Positions 1-6,432 are shown, counted from the stretch's first letter. The stretch: DNA of 9,817 nucleotides from Nitrospira sp. (GCA_030456405.1 JAKDNQ010000071.1:1-9817); one strand, 5' to 3'. Program-made: numbers and translations. The notes: generated by a model not told the origin, from the sequence alone.

Positions 1-270
1 TCCAGCCCGTGTACCGCGTCTCATACAGTGTCACCAGGGCCAGCGCCTCATCCACGGGTACCGCGCGGGCCGAAGCTCGACCGATCCGCCGGTCTGAAAC
101 TCCTCGGCCCCCTCAACATCATCGCGACCACTCCAGCGGCGAAATGTCCGCTCGGTAATCTCTAAGATCTCTTCGACCTCTGCCATCGTCACATCCTGTC
201 GTTGTCGCCGCTCGCACAACTCTTCTACTCGCATCTGTCTCACCTCCTGTAGTACGGTCGCCCGTGTCAT
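1..270 (-). pseudogene. ISNCY-type transposase, N-terminal fragment, frameshifted
   Basis: The reading frame starts MTRATVLQEVRQMR at base 270. It continues to a helix-turn-helix segment ending ITERTFRRW, the typical beginning of ISNCY-type transposases, where this domain binds the element ends. A strong ribosome-binding site, GGGAGGG (276-282 on the plus strand), lies five bases before the ATG, which supports this start. The frame breaks near base 100-108. The zero frame ends in a stop at 31, but reading one frame over gives DRRIGRASARAVPVDEALAL and then VTLYETRYTGW up to the window edge, which matches how these transposases continue. One missing base explains this. The catalytic part lies left of base 1 and cannot be judged. 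Family assignment comes from recognising the N-terminal pattern, not from a search. The gene is probably inactive. Confidence 0.8.
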
Positions 271-297
271 AGTGGCCCTCCCTTGAGGACGTACCCT

Positions 298-340
298 AAA
301 CCGGACAAATCACGTGCTACAAAAACCGAACAGAAACTCG
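298..340. repeat. probable ISNCY element end with sub-terminal direct repeats
   Basis: Upstream of the transposase start are two similar motifs, AAACCGGACAAAT (298-310) and AAACCGAACAGAA (323-335), 25 bases apart. Repeated ACCGGACA-like motifs just outside the transposase gene are what I would expect at the end of this element. The exact outer boundary, probably about 335-345, cannot be fixed because the opposite end is outside the window. Confidence 0.45.
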
Positions 341-465
341 TAGTATCTACAATGCAACGAGGTAACATTGCAACTTCTCTTCAAATCAAATATATTTAGC
401 TTCAAAAGCACGCCAATTGTCCTCGACAAGACGCTCTTGCGGCAGCTTTTGGTATGCTATCAAAC

Positions 466-497
466 GCTTTTCCTAAGAGCTCGCTCTTGGGAAAAGC
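466..497. repeat. long inverted repeat (hairpin)
   Basis: GCTTTTCCTAAGAGC (466-480) is followed after two bases by GCTCTTGGGAAAAGC (483-497), its reverse complement with one mismatch (a G-T wobble). The transcript could form a stem of about 13-15 pairs with a tight loop. No T-run follows on either strand, so it is not a textbook intrinsic terminator. It may be a mobile-repeat or REP-like structure. Confidence 0.7.
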
Positions 498-711
498 CAG
501 GAATCTTGACCCTATCAGGCGCTGGCTCGACAGGCTAGCGAACCTATTGAGCAGAATCGGGCATGCCGGTCGGCCGGCGGTACGCACGGGAAAGCGCGGT
601 GAACGTCCGGCGTCATCAAGGGCTTGTGCGAAATTCCTGTATTGGCCCTGGAATTTCCGCGGCATTGTTCCATGCCTAGTTGAATGTACACCAGGGACGC
701 GCTCTTCAGGT

Positions 712-725
712 GCTAATCGATTAGC
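712..725. repeat. perfect 14-bp palindrome GCTAATCGATTAGC
   Basis: GCTAATCGATTAGC equals its own reverse complement. It lies about 100 bases upstream of the Stf0 start, where a dimeric regulator could bind. It also overlaps the stop codon (TAG) of the possible minus-strand gene remnant. A role as an operator is only a possibility. Confidence 0.4.
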
Positions 726-813
726 GCGTGCTGCCTGGCCATTAGCTTGAGCGCGCGTTCGGGATCGCGCGGGACGCCATCGGACAGGGTATTCAGGCCA
801 CCAATTCCTAAAA

Positions 814-820
814 AAGGTGA
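814..820 (+). promoter_or_regulatory. ribosome-binding site deciding the Stf0 start
   Basis: AAGGTGA lies five bases before a TTG at 826. The longer alternative start, GTG at 817, falls inside this motif and would have no spacing from it. The TTG at 826 (protein beginning MNIQKSC) is therefore the better start. Confidence 0.55.
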
Positions 821-825
821 ACTCT

Positions 826-1656
826 TTGAATATACAAAAATCTTGTTTCGGGATTTTCCCCGAGACCGCGATCGAGCCGGAGGCTCTCGTCAAGTACCGG
901 AAAGGCCTCGAAAAGTATTCGACCTACGTCATCTGCATGACGCCACGGTCGGGTTCAAGCTACCTCGCCGATCTACTCAAGAAGACCGGCTATCTCGGGC
1001 AGCCGGGGGAATTCCTGAACTTCAATCTTGCAGGCCGGACAATCGCGCGGCTGGCGGATGAAAAGATCGAACTCAGGAACATCCTGCAATACATGACCTG
1101 GTTGCTCAAGTGTCGGGCGACGAAAAACTGCGTATTCGGCGTAAAGGCCAGCTACTGGCAGTTTGCGCCGTTCATCAATACCGGGTTGGACGCAACGCTG
1201 TTCGGCAGCCCCCGCTTGTTCCGGCTGCAAAGGAGAAACCTCGTCAAGCAAGGGATATCGCTGTTCATTGCCACGCAGACGAAACGGTTCCACTCGGTCA
1301 GCAATCCCAAGGACGCCAAAGAGGCACCGGATTACAACGACGACAAGATCCGACACTGGATCCAGCACATCTACACGCAGGAACAGGGTTGGAGCCGGTA
1401 TTTTTCCGAACGCAAGCTCGCTCCATTAGTGATTGAGTACGACGACCTTAGCGCCGACGCCGATCCAGTTCTTCGCCTGATCTCTTCGCAGCTGGGCTTT
1501 ACCGAAAAGCGGCCTGCGGCGGACGGTTTGTCCAAGCACACGAAGATCGGCGACAGGCGCAGCGAGGAGTTTTTCGCGATGTTCACCGAAAGCCCGGCCA
1601 ATCTGGAATACCTCGCCGGACTCGGGATCAGCAACGAGCGGCTGACCGGCCTCTAA
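826..1656 (+). CDS. Stf0-family sulfotransferase
   Basis: This is a cytoplasmic enzyme expected to transfer sulfate from PAPS to a sugar or glycolipid hydroxyl; the family type member sulfates trehalose in mycobacteria. Residues are numbered from the GTG at 817. TPRSGSSYLADLLKKTGYLG (42-61) is the PAPS 5'-phosphosulfate loop. The following QPGEFLN (62-68) matches the conserved segment carrying the family's glutamate (E65 here), proposed as the catalytic base. RRNLVKQGISLFIATQT (139-155) is the 3'-phosphate binding region, and VIEYDDL (205-211) is the usual C-terminal motif. The length, 276-279 residues, is normal. TTG at 826 is preferred over GTG at 817 because of the ribosome-binding site. 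It is the only clear plus-strand gene and converges on the secreted-protein gene, their stop codons overlapping by four bases. The acceptor is unknown. The neighbourhood suggests a cell-surface glycan. Confidence 0.87.
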   Translation: MNIQKSCFGIFPETAIEPEALVKYRKGLEKYSTYVICMTPRSGSSYLADLLKKTGYLGQPGEFLNFNLAGRTIARLADEKIELRNILQYMTWLLKCRATKNCVFGVKASYWQFAPFINTGLDATLFGSPRLFRLQRRNLVKQGISLFIATQTKRFHSVSNPKDAKEAPDYNDDKIRHWIQHIYTQEQGWSRYFSERKLAPLVIEYDDLSADADPVLRLISSQLGFTEKRPAADGLSKHTKIGDRRSEEFFAMFTESPANLEYLAGLGISNERLTGL

Positions 1657-2975
1657 TCGGCGCGCGCGGCAAGACTGAGTTCCTTCAGGCCGCCACCGAT
1701 GTAGGCGCGGGATTCGGGGTTGGGATTGTGAACCTCCTGGCCCAGCGCCAGTGTCACGAGCTTCCAGGCGATTGGGCTATCCCATCGCTCGCCGAACCGT
1801 TCGGCCAGGTCGCTGGCAGTAACCTCGAGGACATTTTCCCTGAGCAGTTTCGAGACTGCGAATCTGAGGCCGTTCTTGAACTGCTGGAAGCTTATTTCCA
1901 CGACGAACTTCCTGTCCTGGAACCCGGAGAACTGGGTGCTCGCGCCGAGCGACGTCCACAAGCTGAGCTCAGGCTCCGCGCTCGTATTCCTCGAGTAAGT
2001 GGAATCCCCGGCCTTCATGACCGGGCCGAAGATCACCGGGATGCCGCCTTGGGCACGGTCGATGAGGACCTTGCCGTCGTAGAACCATTTTTCCCTGGAC
2101 CAATCGGTAACGCCCGAGCGGGCGATCGCCAGGTTGAACAACACTTTCATCTGGCAGACCGCCCTCTTCGGCCGGTTGCGCATGCATTCCGTATTGATGA
2201 ATCCCAGCGTCAGCTCCTGCTTTGCCTGCGCGATGCGGTCCCTGCGCGTCTCCCCGGATTCGACCACCAGCGTCGGCGCGCTCTGCCGAGACTCAATGAG
2301 GAGCACAGGATCCTTTGCGGCCTTGCCCCAAGGCACCAGCGCAGGCCCCGCTCTCCAGTCGAAGCGAAACACCACGAACGTGCCAGAGTTGAACCGGTTC
2401 GCGCCCTTGCCCGCCTGGCCCAACTCCCCACGCGCCTGCCAGAACACGGGCTCGCTTGAATTGAACTTGGGGCCGCTGAAGGTAAACAGGCCGATGCCTC
2501 TGTCGTCTGCGGATTCATTCACGTGGACAAACGAATAGCCGCGGGATTGTCGGGCTGAGTCTGAGCAACTCGGATGCTCGCCCGCGGGCGTCCAGCGCAT
2601 GTCGGTTCGGCGCTCGTCCGGGCTGATGCCGGTCAGCTCGACAGCGCGCTCGAACAGCTCGAACCCGTCGCTCGCAACACCGCCATTCTCAGCTAGGACC
2701 GCGCATCCGACTGGCCGCCCCCAAAACATGATGCGCATCCCGGCGCCACGCAGCCCGCTTTTTTTGAGCGAGCCCTCCGGGTTCCAGCCGACCGAGAACG
2801 CGCCTGAGCCACCACCACCACTTACCTTCGAGCTGCCTTGCTTGAACGCAAGCAGTTCCCCGCCGTCATAGCGAAACAGGGTCTCGCTGATGGTCTGCGG
2901 CGCAGCGGGAATGCTCCACGCCAGCAGCACCGCGGTCACGCACGAGCGAATTATCCAGGCGGCACGCGTCGACAT
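1653..2975 (-). CDS. secreted protein of unknown function, 440 residues
   Basis: I do not recognise this family. ATG at 2975 is well supported: GGAGG lies six bases upstream, and a signal peptide follows (charged MSTR, then a hydrophobic stretch to W20, SIPAAPQ, with cleavage probably near residues 24-27). Export to the periplasm or outside is therefore likely. The mature part is rich in aromatic and beta-like segments, has a Gly/Ser run (SGGGGSG, 52-58) and four cysteines (91, 137, 264, 274) that could form two disulfides. It ends with SRAYIGGGLKELSL (422-435), which suggests a beta-sandwich fold, though this is a guess. No catalytic motif is visible. It is the last gene of the minus-strand array, 31 bases from the end of the IS30 remnant, so its original promoter has probably been displaced. 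A degenerate paralogue lies at 5042-4683. The open frame also extends upstream into the transposase remnant, but that is accidental. Confidence 0.85.
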   Translation of the reverse strand: MSTRAAWIIRSCVTAVLLAWSIPAAPQTISETLFRYDGGELLAFKQGSSKVSGGGGSGAFSVGWNPEGSLKKSGLRGAGMRIMFWGRPVGCAVLAENGGVASDGFELFERAVELTGISPDERRTDMRWTPAGEHPSCSDSARQSRGYSFVHVNESADDRGIGLFTFSGPKFNSSEPVFWQARGELGQAGKGANRFNSGTFVVFRFDWRAGPALVPWGKAAKDPVLLIESRQSAPTLVVESGETRRDRIAQAKQELTLGFINTECMRNRPKRAVCQMKVLFNLAIARSGVTDWSREKWFYDGKVLIDRAQGGIPVIFGPVMKAGDSTYSRNTSAEPELSLWTSLGASTQFSGFQDRKFVVEISFQQFKNGLRFAVSKLLRENVLEVTASDLAERFGERWDSPIAWKLVTLALGQEVHNPNPESRAYIGGGLKELSLAARAD

Positions 2976-2980
2976 GTTTG

Positions 2981-2985
2981 CCTCC
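2981..2985 (-). promoter_or_regulatory. ribosome-binding site of the secreted-protein gene
   Basis: GGAGG on the minus strand stands six bases before the ATG at 2975. It shows that translation starts here and not at the far upstream start of the 692-codon open frame. The matching position before the paralogue at 5042 reads GGGGG in an otherwise very similar context (TCTACGG-GGCAA-CATG). Confidence 0.75.
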
Positions 2986-3006
2986 GTAGACGAAATAGAT
3001 TCTGGC

Positions 3007-3031
3007 AGGTTCAAGCGGTGAGAGCAACACC
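3007..3031 (+). repeat. IS30 terminal inverted repeat, transposase 3' side
   Basis: This is the partner of 3916-3940. The transposase stop codon (TGA, 3013-3011) lies inside it, an arrangement common in compact insertion sequences. Confidence 0.75.
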
Positions 3032-3881
3032 TGCCTTCAATATAGCCGCTGGCGTCTGAAATCCCACTCTTCCGCGGGCGTTGATTCAACCGTAACGCGA
3101 TCATGTTCAAGTCTGCCTGGGAGTCGCGTGACAAGTCTGTACCTTTCGGGAAGTGCTGACGCAGCAAGCGGTTCGTATTTTCGTTGGTGCCCCGCTGCCA
3201 CGGACTTTGCGGGTCACAGAAATAGACCTGCACCTTCGTATCGATCGTCAATCGTTTGTGCTGGGCCAGCTCCATCCCTCGATCCCAGGTGATCGACCGG
3301 CGCAATGCCGATGGCAGTTGTCGTACCTGCGTGCTCAGCGCCGTCACCACGCTGGCCGTGTCTTTCCCCGGCACCTTCACCAGCATCGTGAAGCGCGACT
3401 GCCGTTCCACAAAGGTGGCAATGTGCGTATTCTGTGCCCCTGCAATCAAGTCCCCTTCCCAGTGACCGGGAATCGCCCGCTCTTCCACCTCAGCGGGACG
3501 GTCGCGGATGGAGATACCATCAATGATCTGCCCACGTGGCTGTTCCGCCGTACTCGCACGTTGTGCCCGCCGCATCATGCGTCGAGATCGGAGATGGCCG
3601 ATTAATTCGTTCTTGAGCACCCGCGGGCTTGAATGAACAAGCGGCGATAGATTGTTTCGTGGGAGACACGCATCGTGCTCTGATCTGGGAATGCCCGCTT
3701 GAACCACCCCGCGATTTGTTCGGGCGACCAATCCAACGTCAATTTGCTCGCGACGATCCGCTGGAGCGTGGGGGAGGCGGCGAGTCGATAGGGGTTGGGG
3801 CGTCGCGTGCGCGCCCAGGCCTAGGCGTCGGCCTCAGCCTTTCTGGGCCGCAGACAAACCCGGTCGTTCCATCTGTCTCAT
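3011..3881 (-). pseudogene. IS30-family transposase, inactivated
   Basis: The DDE catalytic domain is clear: GHWEGDLIAG (first Asp), TWDRGMELAQHK (second Asp) and SPWQRGTNENTNRLLRQHFP (Glu). Several lesions make the gene dead. The start (MRQMERPGLSAAQK, ATG at 3881) runs directly into the ADA-AWARTRRP segment near 3833-3843. Roughly 80 residues of the N-terminal DNA-binding region are thus missing, and the frame changes there. A TAG follows at 3823-3821. A one-base loss near 3618-3622 shifts the frame between FIQARG and VLKNEL. A further shift near 3068 separates RPRK from the true C-terminus VGFQTPAAILKAGVALTA, which stops at 3011. That last shift puts the catalytic domain in frame with the secreted-protein gene downstream, creating a false fusion. 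Confidence 0.87.
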
Positions 3882-3915
3882 CACGATCACCGTCCAACTC
3901 CACCGTACCCCAGAT

Positions 3916-3940
3916 GGTGTTGCGTTGATCGCCTGAACCT
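3916..3940 (-). repeat. IS30 terminal inverted repeat, transposase 5' side
   Basis: Read on the minus strand, this begins AGGTTCAGGCGATCAACGCA, which matches the other end at 3007. It is 35 bases upstream of the transposase start. Confidence 0.75.
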
Positions 3941-3953
3941 ACTCTGCCTTTCT

Positions 3954-4639
3954 TTATGGGTCGAGCTTGATCGCAATCCGCGCGCCCTGATTCGGGCGCT
4001 GAAAGAACACGGCAGGCCGACCTTGAAAGAACTCGTCCACCACCTGCCAACACCCGCGGCTGTACCCGTAATCATCAATAGTCGGAACCCCTCCTCGACA
4101 TACCTTGTCGTAAAGTGCGGTCAGTTCATGCAGTGTCAAGCGTACGTGTCGGTATCAAGACGCAATACGGCGACAGTGGTATGGTTCCTTGGATCGATGG
4201 TCTGCCGGACTTCGCCTTGAATGAAATGAATCATCGCATGCGGGTAGCTGGTTTGCGATACGTTCTTCCTGGTTTCTTACAGAAAATCGGGGTACCTAAC
4301 CCGTCCTACGTCCCGCCCTCCATGAGTGACGTCGATCGCGCTACGCTCGACAAAGCCCTGGAATGTATCATAAAGAAACAAGCTGCGACCGACATCTCCT
4401 CGACGGGCAAGTAAATCCGCAATCATCAGCACCGCCCTTCCAACCCCGCACTCGACGATGTCCCCTCGTACGCCTCGGTCACAGATATAGTTGACTGCAC
4501 CGTACAAATCGTAAAACTTTTCCGGGGTAAGCAGGCAATAGGGAGAACACCGGTCAACCAATTCTCGGAATAACGAATCCTCGATATCATGCATCCCGGC
4601 CCGTTTGATGGCGCTACTTGTCTTTTCCGAGTCCTTCAT
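3954..4639 (-). pseudogene. TylF/MycF-type sugar O-methyltransferase, inactivated
   Basis: Members of this family use S-adenosylmethionine to methylate hydroxyls of sugars and related molecules. ATG at 4639 follows GAGG by five bases. The segments run in family order: the N-terminal TPEKFYDLYGAVNYICDRGV; the SAM-binding GDIVECGVGRAVLMIADLL; LFLYDTFQGF; then, after an in-frame TAA at 4279-4277, YPHAMIHFIQGEVRQTI, VAVLRLDTDTY, LHELTALYDKVCRGG, PTIDDYGYSRGCWQVVDEFF, and IAIKLDP with a TAA at 3956-3954. The lesions are the premature TAA and a frame change between DTDTYA and LTLHEL near 4137-4143. Apart from these, length and order are those of a complete gene, so the loss looks recent. It lies 44 bases after the paralogue remnant and 14 bases before the IS30 end. 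Confidence 0.87.
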
Positions 4640-4682
4640 CGTTGCCTCGTTTCCATCCACGGTTTAGCATGACCTACGCAGG

Positions 4683-5042
4683 TTGATTGGGCCGATCGTA
4701 ACTTGAGAAAATGGCTCGTCAACCAGCGAGGAGTCGATGCTCACTACCCCACCGTTGTCGGCAAGAGGATCGCAGCCTTCCGCCTTGCCCAGAGCACGAC
4801 CTGCAATCCCGACCGGTTCATCTTCGGATCCTCGGGTGTGTTTCGGGGGTTCCAGACCGCAAGCAGAGACCCTTTTCCGCTGTCGGCGGCTTGCTCGGCG
4901 CCTTGTTGCCTGAGACAGCTCAACTCGCCTCCGTCTATCCTGAACAGCGTGTCAGTGAGAAGTTCCGCGGTAGCGGCTGTGCTCCAGACGAGGAGCGGCG
5001 CGGCAAGTCAATGGCGCGGCACTCCTTCGCGATGACGATCAT
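4683..5042 (-). pseudogene. degenerate N-terminal copy of the secreted protein
   Basis: Reading the minus strand in shifting frames gives a protein like the first ~115 residues of the intact gene at 2975. PLLVWSTAATAELLTDTLFR matches VLLAWSIPAAPQTISETLFR. IDGGEL matches YDGGEL, VWNP matches GWNP, SGLQVVLWA matches SGLRGAGMRIMFWG, and GCDPLADNGGVVS matches GCAVLAENGGVAS. The ATG at 5042 has the same upstream context as the intact gene (TCTACGG-GGCAA-CATG). Frame changes occur near 5005-5012, within the signal peptide, and near 4777-4783. Similarity fades after VVS, and a stop follows at about 4670; the remaining ~325 residues are absent. It starts 23 bases after the sulfotransferase stop. Divergence is considerable, so this is an old duplication that later decayed. 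Confidence 0.8.
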
Positions 5043-5065
5043 GCTTGCCCCCGTAGATCGGCCAT

Positions 5066-6007
5066 TCATGCTTCCTGTTTGGCTAGGTGCAACAGCATCT
5101 CCACGACCAGCGCGAGCGGAAGGCGATTTTCAGAAACCTTCGCCTCGCCGGCATTCTCAACGAGCGGATCGTTGAATTCCTGCCCGATGAGGAACGACGC
5201 ATACAGGCGCCGGTTGGATTTCTCGTACCTGCCCATGAAATTCTTGCGCTCCGCCGGCGACATCAGCGAGAATTTCTTTTCGTTGTCCAGCTGTGCTGCG
5301 AACTGTCTCACAAGCCCGAAGAGGTCTTTGTAGGTGCTCTCGCTGACGCCCTTCTGGCGCAGCTGGTTGAGTACCTTCAGTACGCCGGTAACGGAGGGAT
5401 TGAACGATCGGTTTGCGAAACGATTCGCGGGCAAGCTCAGCTCGGCCTTCGGCAGTCCGACCTCGCCGCAAAAATCGTCGATGATCGAGGTGTCCGGGTA
5501 GTACACCCTCGCGATGATCACGTCCTTTCCGAAGGTCATGGCCCAGCGCTGGCACAGCCCAAGGTAATCGAGCCGGCCCTGCAGCTTCAGCAACTTGGCG
5601 AACTGGGCGAGCGGCTTGAAATAGATGCCGGACTTCAGATGCTGGTTGTACTCGGACAGCAGCAGGTCGTCCTGCCTGCGCAGGTACAGCACGACGCGGA
5701 CTTCGCAATACTCGAACGCGTCGCGAACGCGATCGGTGTTCCGGCAGAACTCGAATTCCTCGCTGCTCAACACCACGCGATCGCACGGCGATTCCTCGAT
5801 CTCACGCTTGAGAAGCCCGAAATCGAAGACCTTTCGCTCCATAAATCCCCAGGCGATCTCGTGATGCCCGTGATGAGATTCCGGGCATCCCGCGCGCGGG
5901 TACAACCATCCCTTCTGCGCCAGCAATTCGCGGTTAAGCGAAAGGAACTGCTGCAGGGCCGTAGTGCCGGTCTTGTGCGTGCCGATGTGCAGAAACAGCG
6001 TTTTCAT
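5066..6007 (-). CDS. P-loop sulfotransferase family protein, 313 residues
   Basis: This is a PAPS-dependent sulfotransferase of a type common in bacterial polysaccharide loci, distinct from the Stf0 type at 826. HIGTHKTGTTALQQFL (7-22) is the phosphosulfate-binding loop. SSEEF (81-85) is the conserved mid-protein motif. VLYLRRQDDLLLSEYNQHLK (106-125) holds the Arg and Ser expected to bind the 3'-phosphate. No signal peptide or membrane segment is seen, so it acts in the cytoplasm. Length is normal and the frame is intact. ATG at 6007 is chosen because the loop begins seven residues later; the ribosome-binding site before it is weak. It is preceded by the broken acyltransferase (gap 53 bases) and followed by the paralogue remnant (23 bases), so it was probably part of one transcription unit. 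The likely acceptor is a glycan made by the neighbouring glycosyltransferase, by inference. Confidence 0.87.
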   Translation of the reverse strand: MKTLFLHIGTHKTGTTALQQFLSLNRELLAQKGWLYPRAGCPESHHGHHEIAWGFMERKVFDFGLLKREIEESPCDRVVLSSEEFEFCRNTDRVRDAFEYCEVRVVLYLRRQDDLLLSEYNQHLKSGIYFKPLAQFAKLLKLQGRLDYLGLCQRWAMTFGKDVIIARVYYPDTSIIDDFCGEVGLPKAELSLPANRFANRSFNPSVTGVLKVLNQLRQKGVSESTYKDLFGLVRQFAAQLDNEKKFSLMSPAERKNFMGRYEKSNRRLYASFLIGQEFNDPLVENAGEAKVSENRLPLALVVEMLLHLAKQEA

Positions 6008-6060
6008 GGCGGTTAGGGTGGCGGTTGGTAAGAAGGCTCTCTATGTTACCCACTCAAAAC

Positions 6061-6352
6061 TCAAAAGAGACAAAATGGCGAGGCGCTCACCCAATGCCTA
6101 GGATGAGGATGCCGCCCAATCTGCACATGCTCTCCAAACGAGCAATACCGACCGATGCGACAGCCAAAATAGAACCCACTTACACCATAACTAAAAACGC
6201 CTAAGCGGATTGATTGTTGAATGCTCATCCATTTCATGCTGCATGGTGGCTCGAATATTACCATCAGGCAACATGGCTCACGGCCTTAAGTGTGAGGACA
6301 CACCCATGCTGAGAAGTTTGCTGATGAGATGCTTGGTAAGTTCTATTGGCAT
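6061..6352 (-). pseudogene. hexapeptide-repeat acyltransferase, truncated and frameshifted
   Basis: Left-handed beta-helix acyltransferases of this type put acetyl or other acyl groups on sugars. The core reads LGVFSYGVSGFYFGCRIGRY, CSFGEHVQIGRHPHP and RHWVSASPF. It contains the I-G-x-x hexapeptide pattern (CRIGRYCSFGEHVQIG) and a terminal HPHPxHWVSxSPF segment typical of the N-terminal half of the family. In another frame upstream, MPIELTKHLISKLLSMGVSS (ATG at 6352) and LPDGNIRATMQHEMDEH read like the beginning of the same protein. An in-frame TGA at 6280-6278 and a frame change near 6200-6206 break it. A stop at 6061 ends it after about 100 residues, where the family usually has about 200 or more, so the C-terminal part with most of the active site is missing. 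It follows the glycosyltransferase stop by 80 bases. Confidence 0.75.
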
Positions 6353-6432
6353 ACAATCAACCGCCACTTTCCAACCGAGAATCACTCGTTGTGCTGCTCG
6401 TGCCTGTCCACCTGACTGACGATCGCCGCTGA

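Larger units (their letters stand above)
346..816. other. gene-poor spacer between ISNCY end and Stf0 gene
   Basis: I see no convincing gene in this 470-base stretch. Both strands carry moderately long open frames (402-893 minus, 454-750 plus), but they overlap each other, have no recognisable motif and partly mirror one another through the hairpin at 466-497. The stretch holds that hairpin and a perfect 14-base palindrome at 712-725. On the minus strand between about 815 and 722, a frame reads GIGGLNTLSDG, then VPRDPERALKLMARQH, ALID and a stop; this looks like the C-terminal tail of a lost gene. The spacer may be the scar of an older element or a multi-copy intergenic repeat, but I could not confirm either. 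Confidence 0.5.
3007..3940 (-). mobile_element. decayed IS30-family insertion sequence
   Basis: The element is bounded by imperfect inverted repeats. AGGTTCAAGCGGTGAGAGCA followed by ACACC (3007-3031) pairs with GGTGTTGCGTTGATCGCCTG followed by AACCT (3916-3940), with about 20 of 25 bases matching. Its length is 934 bases, whereas intact members usually have 1.0-1.25 kb; the difference fits the internal deletion seen in the transposase gene. I see no clear 2-3 base target duplication (left flank ...TCTGGC, right flank ACTCTG...). It lies 14 bases after the broken methyltransferase gene and 31 bases before the secreted-protein start, so it separates these two genes. Confidence 0.82.

Noticed and set aside
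466..497. Intrinsic terminator
   Set aside because: The stem is strong, but there is no T-run after it on either strand and no gene ends just before it.
402..893. A 163-residue minus-strand gene in the spacer
   Set aside because: It runs into the Stf0 coding region, has no ribosome-binding site or motif, and its middle part is formed by the hairpin.
1728..2459. A 243-residue plus-strand open frame
   Set aside because: It is antisense to the secreted-protein gene, has no motif, and its Arg/Leu/Pro-rich composition is typical of a shadow frame.
1653..3731. A single 692-residue transposase-secreted protein fusion
   Set aside because: The transposase's own C-terminus and stop are present one frame over, and the secreted gene has its own ribosome-binding site, ATG and signal peptide at 2975.
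2991..3956. Target-site duplication around the IS30 remnant
   Set aside because: The bases beside the two inverted repeats (TGGC and ACTC) do not match, so no duplication can be claimed.
4115..4414. A 99-residue plus-strand open frame
   Set aside because: It is opposite the TylF-type pseudogene, whose family segments explain the sequence on the other strand.
5087..6016. A 309-residue plus-strand open frame
   Set aside because: It lies almost wholly opposite the sulfotransferase gene, which has clear motifs. The plus-strand frame has none and is a consequence of codon composition.
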